Shown here one piece after another: positions 60,796-64,000 of a stretch of 64,000 bases of DNA. The translations under genes and the position numbers were made by a program. Every line of letters starts with the position of its first letter. Within the stretch, counting starts at the first letter, position 1. This DNA comes from an uncultured Flavobacteriaceae bacterium (GTDB lineage Bacteria > Bacteroidota > Bacteroidia > Flavobacteriales > Flavobacteriaceae), in assembly GCA_947503005.1 (NCBI GenBank), contig CANNCA010000002.1, forward strand, positions 186,001 to 250,000, in the 5' to 3' direction. The notes under the pieces are model-generated. The model was not told the origin of the DNA and did not search any database. It was given only the letters and a program-made list of their open reading frames with translations.

Positions 60796-62763
60796 ATGAA
60801 AAAAGTCCCTTTCAAGATTTTTGTTTACCTCTTACTCTGCTACCTGTGTATACTGCCCATATTTGCCCAAAATGATGTAGTAGCAGGACAAGGTTTTTTT
60901 GATGAATTCAAGAATTCCACTAGCTCCGAAGAACGTTCAGTGTTTTTTTTCAATACTCCCAATCGGTATAATGAGAACTCCGCATATGATTGGCTTGAGG
61001 CTGTAAACATCTATCTTAATAATTCCGAGAAAACCAAAGACTCACTCGCCATTACCCATTACAAATTGATACAATCCCAGATACATCATGATTTGGGGGA
61101 TTATGACAAAAGTTTAGCCATTGCGAAGGAGCTATATGTTAACAAAGAGGCTCTGGATCTGGATACCAAAACAATACTTTTGGAATTGATGGATACCACG
61201 TATTCAAAATTAGAGCTCTACGCGGAGCAAATGGAAGTAAGAAAGGAAAAGAAGCAACTTGGAATAACAAAAAACATTGCCTTCTACGATATTTATTCTG
61301 ATTTAGGACTTCATCGCGATGCGATGAAAGATTACTTTGAAAATGAAAAAAAGTATATAGATGAAAAGGATTATTACGGACAAGCTGTTTTTTGGAATAA
61401 CGTAGGTACGTATTTAAGATTGGATAAATCTTATCCGACGGCTTTGAGCAACTACAAAAAGTCACTTGGTTTTATAAATGTTTACCTCAATGATGTTATA
61501 ACCGACAAGTCGGATAAGCAGGAAACAGAAAGTAAAGTTCTAAGGGCGATTATCGACGGCAATATCGGTAAATGTCATGTATTATTAAAACAGTATCAAG
61601 AAGCAATCCCATATTTAGAACGAAGTATCGATAGTATTTCAGTCTATAATGCCGGCAAATTTTCATCCGAATTGGTAGAAAATAAACTAGAAATTGCCGA
61701 ATGTTATTTACAATTGGAAGATTTTGAAAAAGCAACTGATTTTCTCAGCGATGGTAATAGACCCATAAAGTTGAAAAATGTTTTAAAAAAGAACCGATTG
61801 TTAGCTTATTACTACGACAAAACAAATGAATTTGAAATCGCATCTGAGTACTATAAGAAGAACATGCGTATTCGTGATTCTATAGAAGAGAATCAGTCCA
61901 ATCTTTGGGAGCAACAATTGGCGGCAGTTGTGGGTGAAGACAAAGCAAACGCAAAGCGGATGATGGAGGAGCAAAGGGCCGCACTTGAAAGGTCAAAAGA
62001 TGAAATGGTCGAGAAGGAAAGAGAGTTTAGTGTAATATTCGTCTCCTTGGTTTTTACACTCCTTGGTTTTGCAGGCCTGGTATATGCCTATTTAAAGAGT
62101 ATTAAAAACCAACGTTTAATTGCCGAACAGAAACACATCATAGAAAATTCTTTAGTGGAGAAAGATTCCCTTTTGAAGGAGATACACCATAGAGTGAAGA
62201 ACAATTTACAAATGGTCTCCAGTCTTTTGAGTCTACAAACCAAAAATACGAGAAGTAAAGCCGCCATAGAAGCCCTCGAAGAAGGCAAGAGTAGAGTTAA
62301 GGCCATGGCGCTAATACATCAAAAATTGTATCAGCATGATGATCTTTCGGTCATTGAGATGCAGGGATACATTGAAAGTTTGATCAATAGTGTACAATCG
62401 GTCTATAAAAAAGGAGGGCATAATATAAATATTACCATTGATGCAGAAGATGTAGAGTTGGATATCGATAGGGCCATTCCTTTTGGTCTCATTCTGAATG
62501 AACTGGTTTCAAACTCTTTCAAATACGCCTTTCCTACAAGTGAGGACGATGGAAAAATTTACATTCACTTACGAAAAATAGCGGATCAAGATGGCTTTTT
62601 TGAATATACCGATAATGGTATTGGTCTGCCCGAGGATACAGATGAGCGCACAAATTCCTCAATGGGAATCCGTTTAATGAACCGTTTGGTCAACCAGTTG
62701 CAATCTAAACTAAATATTGATAAAACTTCTGAAGGCGTACGTTTTTGGTTCAACTTTAAATAG
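60796..62763 (+). CDS. TPR-domain sensor histidine kinase (HisKA_2 type)
   Basis: The start is set at ATG 60796 (MKKVPFKIFVYLLLCYLCILPIFAQ), which gives a clean signal peptide; the frame runs further upstream without protein character. The length is about 655 residues. The periplasmic sensor has TPR-like repeats at about 60-380 (YDKSLAIAKELYVNKEALDL, LLKQYQEAIPYLERSIDSI). A coiled coil and transmembrane helix lie at about 410-440 (FVSLVFTLLGFAGLVYAYL). The HisKA_2 box is KEIHHRVKNNLQMVSSL with His464/465, and the HATPase region has ILNELVSNSFKYAF and DNGIGLPED. It is 0.5 kb downstream of the LytTR regulator and is probably its partner. Confidence 0.93.
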   Translation: MKKVPFKIFVYLLLCYLCILPIFAQNDVVAGQGFFDEFKNSTSSEERSVFFFNTPNRYNENSAYDWLEAVNIYLNNSEKTKDSLAITHYKLIQSQIHHDLGDYDKSLAIAKELYVNKEALDLDTKTILLELMDTTYSKLELYAEQMEVRKEKKQLGITKNIAFYDIYSDLGLHRDAMKDYFENEKKYIDEKDYYGQAVFWNNVGTYLRLDKSYPTALSNYKKSLGFINVYLNDVITDKSDKQETESKVLRAIIDGNIGKCHVLLKQYQEAIPYLERSIDSISVYNAGKFSSELVENKLEIAECYLQLEDFEKATDFLSDGNRPIKLKNVLKKNRLLAYYYDKTNEFEIASEYYKKNMRIRDSIEENQSNLWEQQLAAVVGEDKANAKRMMEEQRAALERSKDEMVEKEREFSVIFVSLVFTLLGFAGLVYAYLKSIKNQRLIAEQKHIIENSLVEKDSLLKEIHHRVKNNLQMVSSLLSLQTKNTRSKAAIEALEEGKSRVKAMALIHQKLYQHDDLSVIEMQGYIESLINSVQSVYKKGGHNINITIDAEDVELDIDRAIPFGLILNELVSNSFKYAFPTSEDDGKIYIHLRKIADQDGFFEYTDNGIGLPEDTDERTNSSMGIRLMNRLVNQLQSKLNIDKTSEGVRFWFNFK

Positions 62764-62767
62764 TGCT

Positions 62768-62809
62768 AAACTTTTAGCTTGTGCGTTTGAGTACGCAGTG
62801 CAAAAGTTT
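62768..62809. other. Long hairpin between the kinase gene and menC
   Basis: AAACTTTT (62768-62775) and TGCGT (62782-62786) pair with ACGCA (62793-62797) and AAAAGTTT (62802-62809), forming an extended stem with an inner bulge and a 6-base loop. No strong T run follows, so it may be a weak terminator or an RNA processing site. Confidence 0.45.
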
Positions 62810-63001
62810 TGGAAAAAATCGTTTCAAATAGATTCCTGTCACTTCCGTTTTACCCATATAGGCTTCAAATTTGCTGCCCTGATTATCTCAATAATTTTTT
62901 ATACAATGATTGTGACCGATTACTAATACTGTCGCACCGTGAATCTTACTCATATCGTATTCATTTGTAATCCAGAATATAACTAAATTTGAAGGTATCT
63001 T

Positions 63002-64000
63002 ATGAAGGCCACTTACAAAAAATATATTCTGAATTTCAAGCGACCTAGTGGAACTTCCAGAGGCATGCTTACTCAAAAAGAAACGTGGTTTTTGATTTTA
63101 GAGGAGGAGGGAAAATTGGGAATCGGAGAATGTGGAATTTTAAGGGGTTTGAGCATTGATGATGTTCCCGAGTATGAGGAAACCTTAAAGTGGACCTGTT
63201 CCAATATTCATTTAGGAAAAAAAGTATTATGGGAAGCCTTACACAATTTTCCCAGTATTCAATTTGGTGTCGAGCAGGCTTTCTTGTCTTTAGCGTCTGA
63301 AAATCCTTTTGAACTTTTTCCATCCGATTTTACGAAAGCTGAGTGTCCCATTCCCATAAACGGATTAATTTGGATGGGCGATGAAGCCTTTATGAACGAG
63401 CAGGTCCAACAAAAGTTAAAAGAAGGTTTCCGTTGTATCAAAATGAAGATAGGAGCGATAGACTTTAAAAATGAAGTCGAAATTCTAAAGTCCATCCGAA
63501 ACAGATTTTCCAAAGAACAAATCGAACTCCGGGTAGATGCCAACGGTGCCTTTCCTATTGATGAGGCAATGGAAAAGTTACTGATTTTATCCCGTTTGGA
63601 TATTCATTCCATAGAACAACCCTTACAACAGGGAAATCCAATTGTGATGGCTAATTTGTGTAAGGATGCACCTTTGGATATAGCTCTGGATGAAGAGCTG
63701 ATTGGAATAGTTGATATCAAGGAAAAAGAAAAATTACTACAACGTATAAAACCCCAATACTTAATTTTAAAACCAAGTTTGGTAGGTGGGTATAAAGGAA
63801 GCGCGGAGTGGATACAATTAGCCAAAAAGTTAGATATCGGTTGGTGGGTGACAAGTGCTTTAGAAAGTAATATCGGGCTTAACGCAATAGCGCAATGGAC
63901 GTTTACTTTGAACAACCACTTGCCACAAGGTCTGGGCACAGGTGGTTTATTCACCAATAATTTCGAAAGCCCTTTGCGAGTTAGTAAAGGAGCGCTATAT
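63002..64000 (+). CDS. menC: o-Succinylbenzoate synthase (MenC), 3' end cut by the window
   Basis: An enolase-superfamily enzyme that dehydrates the MenD/MenH product to o-succinylbenzoate. The frame runs from ATG 63002 (MKATYKKYILNFKRPSGTSR) to the edge of the window; 333 residues are visible, nearly complete. Catalytic elements: Lys147/Lys149 in CIKMKIG, metal ligands Asp179 (RVDANG), Glu205 (SIEQPL) and Asp230 (LDEEL), and the second base Lys257 in LILKPSLVGG. It is downstream of the kinase gene by 238 bp, so the men genes are split by a two-component pair. The next gene is probably menE or another men gene, which lies outside the window. Confidence 0.95.
   Translation, partial: MKATYKKYILNFKRPSGTSRGMLTQKETWFLILEEEGKLGIGECGILRGLSIDDVPEYEETLKWTCSNIHLGKKVLWEALHNFPSIQFGVEQAFLSLASENPFELFPSDFTKAECPIPINGLIWMGDEAFMNEQVQQKLKEGFRCIKMKIGAIDFKNEVEILKSIRNRFSKEQIELRVDANGAFPIDEAMEKLLILSRLDIHSIEQPLQQGNPIVMANLCKDAPLDIALDEELIGIVDIKEKEKLLQRIKPQYLILKPSLVGGYKGSAEWIQLAKKLDIGWWVTSALESNIGLNAIAQWTFTLNNHLPQGLGTGGLFTNNFESPLRVSKGALY

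Noticed and set aside
62717-62926. A 69-codon frame overlapping the end of the HisKA_2 kinase gene
   Set aside because: It begins inside the kinase and its Cys/Lys-rich composition and lack of any signal suggest a chance frame; the region also forms a hairpin.
1-64000. CRISPR arrays, insertion sequences, prophage or integrase genes, tRNA/rRNA genes
   Set aside because: None was seen on reading through: no regularly spaced repeats, no transposase or integrase motifs, no rRNA cores.

Overview
The window looks like chromosomal DNA of a marine member of the Flavobacteriaceae (Bacteroidota). This rests on the AT-rich sequence, the many TTG starts and poor Shine-Dalgarno sites, TAnnTTTG-type -7 promoter boxes, the many small lipoproteins, and families typical of this group (TPR-linked sensor kinases, DUF4252, DUF2853, bacillithiol-linked YtxJ, fasciclin, and a menaquinone pathway with MenA, MenC, MenD and an isochorismate synthase). 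I see no tRNA, rRNA, insertion sequence, prophage or CRISPR array. The one clear RNA gene is the small SRP RNA.

Layout. 0-9 kb: the tail of a coiled-coil/SPOR-like protein, a TetR regulator, clpB, ytxJ, an unknown lipoprotein, fumarylacetoacetase and glyA. 8.7-13.5 kb: a same-strand regulatory module of a degenerate-receiver LytTR regulator, a 52-residue exported CxxC peptide with its own terminator, a TPR sensor kinase, a NarL-type response regulator and an unknown 220-residue protein. Near-identical inverted-repeat elements lie upstream of the first and last genes. 13.7-24.8 kb: beta-helix lipoprotein, thioesterase, glutaminyl cyclotransferase, SRP RNA, SDR oxidoreductase, transaldolase, thioredoxin-like lipoprotein, ABC-F ATPase, unknown envelope proteins and a fasciclin protein. 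24.8-33.4 kb: pheT, a TlpA-like lipoprotein, leuA-leuB, an unknown helical protein and an EamA transporter.

33.5-40.4 kb is an accessory-looking block: six mostly small envelope proteins read as one run and led by an unknown small lipoprotein, ending in an OmpA-domain lipoprotein, beside a membrane-bound TPR/AraC regulator and a DUF4252 lipoprotein. 40.4-47.4 kb holds housekeeping genes: an RluA-type synthase, lspA, panB, serine dehydratase, a Tat-exported Gfo/Idh/MocA oxidoreductase and dnaK. 47.3-52.8 kb has a 511-bp gene-free gap, an unknown exported protein, two acetyltransferases with a serine hydrolase, a tandem pair of small exported paralogues and a Crp/Fnr regulator.

53.1-64 kb is the menaquinone region: hotdog thioesterase, isochorismate synthase, menD, DUF2853, a CvfB-like S1 protein, a SPOR-like membrane protein, menA, a LytTR/HisKA_2 two-component pair and menC running off the right edge. 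menB and menE are not in the window.

The best candidate for something undescribed is the 8.7-13.5 kb module. A short exported peptide gene missed by length cut-offs sits between a LytTR regulator and a TPR kinase/response-regulator pair. A 13-bp direct repeat spaced by two helical turns lies upstream of the peptide, and a shared 33-bp element lies upstream of the two outer genes. This resembles a self-contained peptide-sensing or envelope-sensing circuit, but the functional link is inference.
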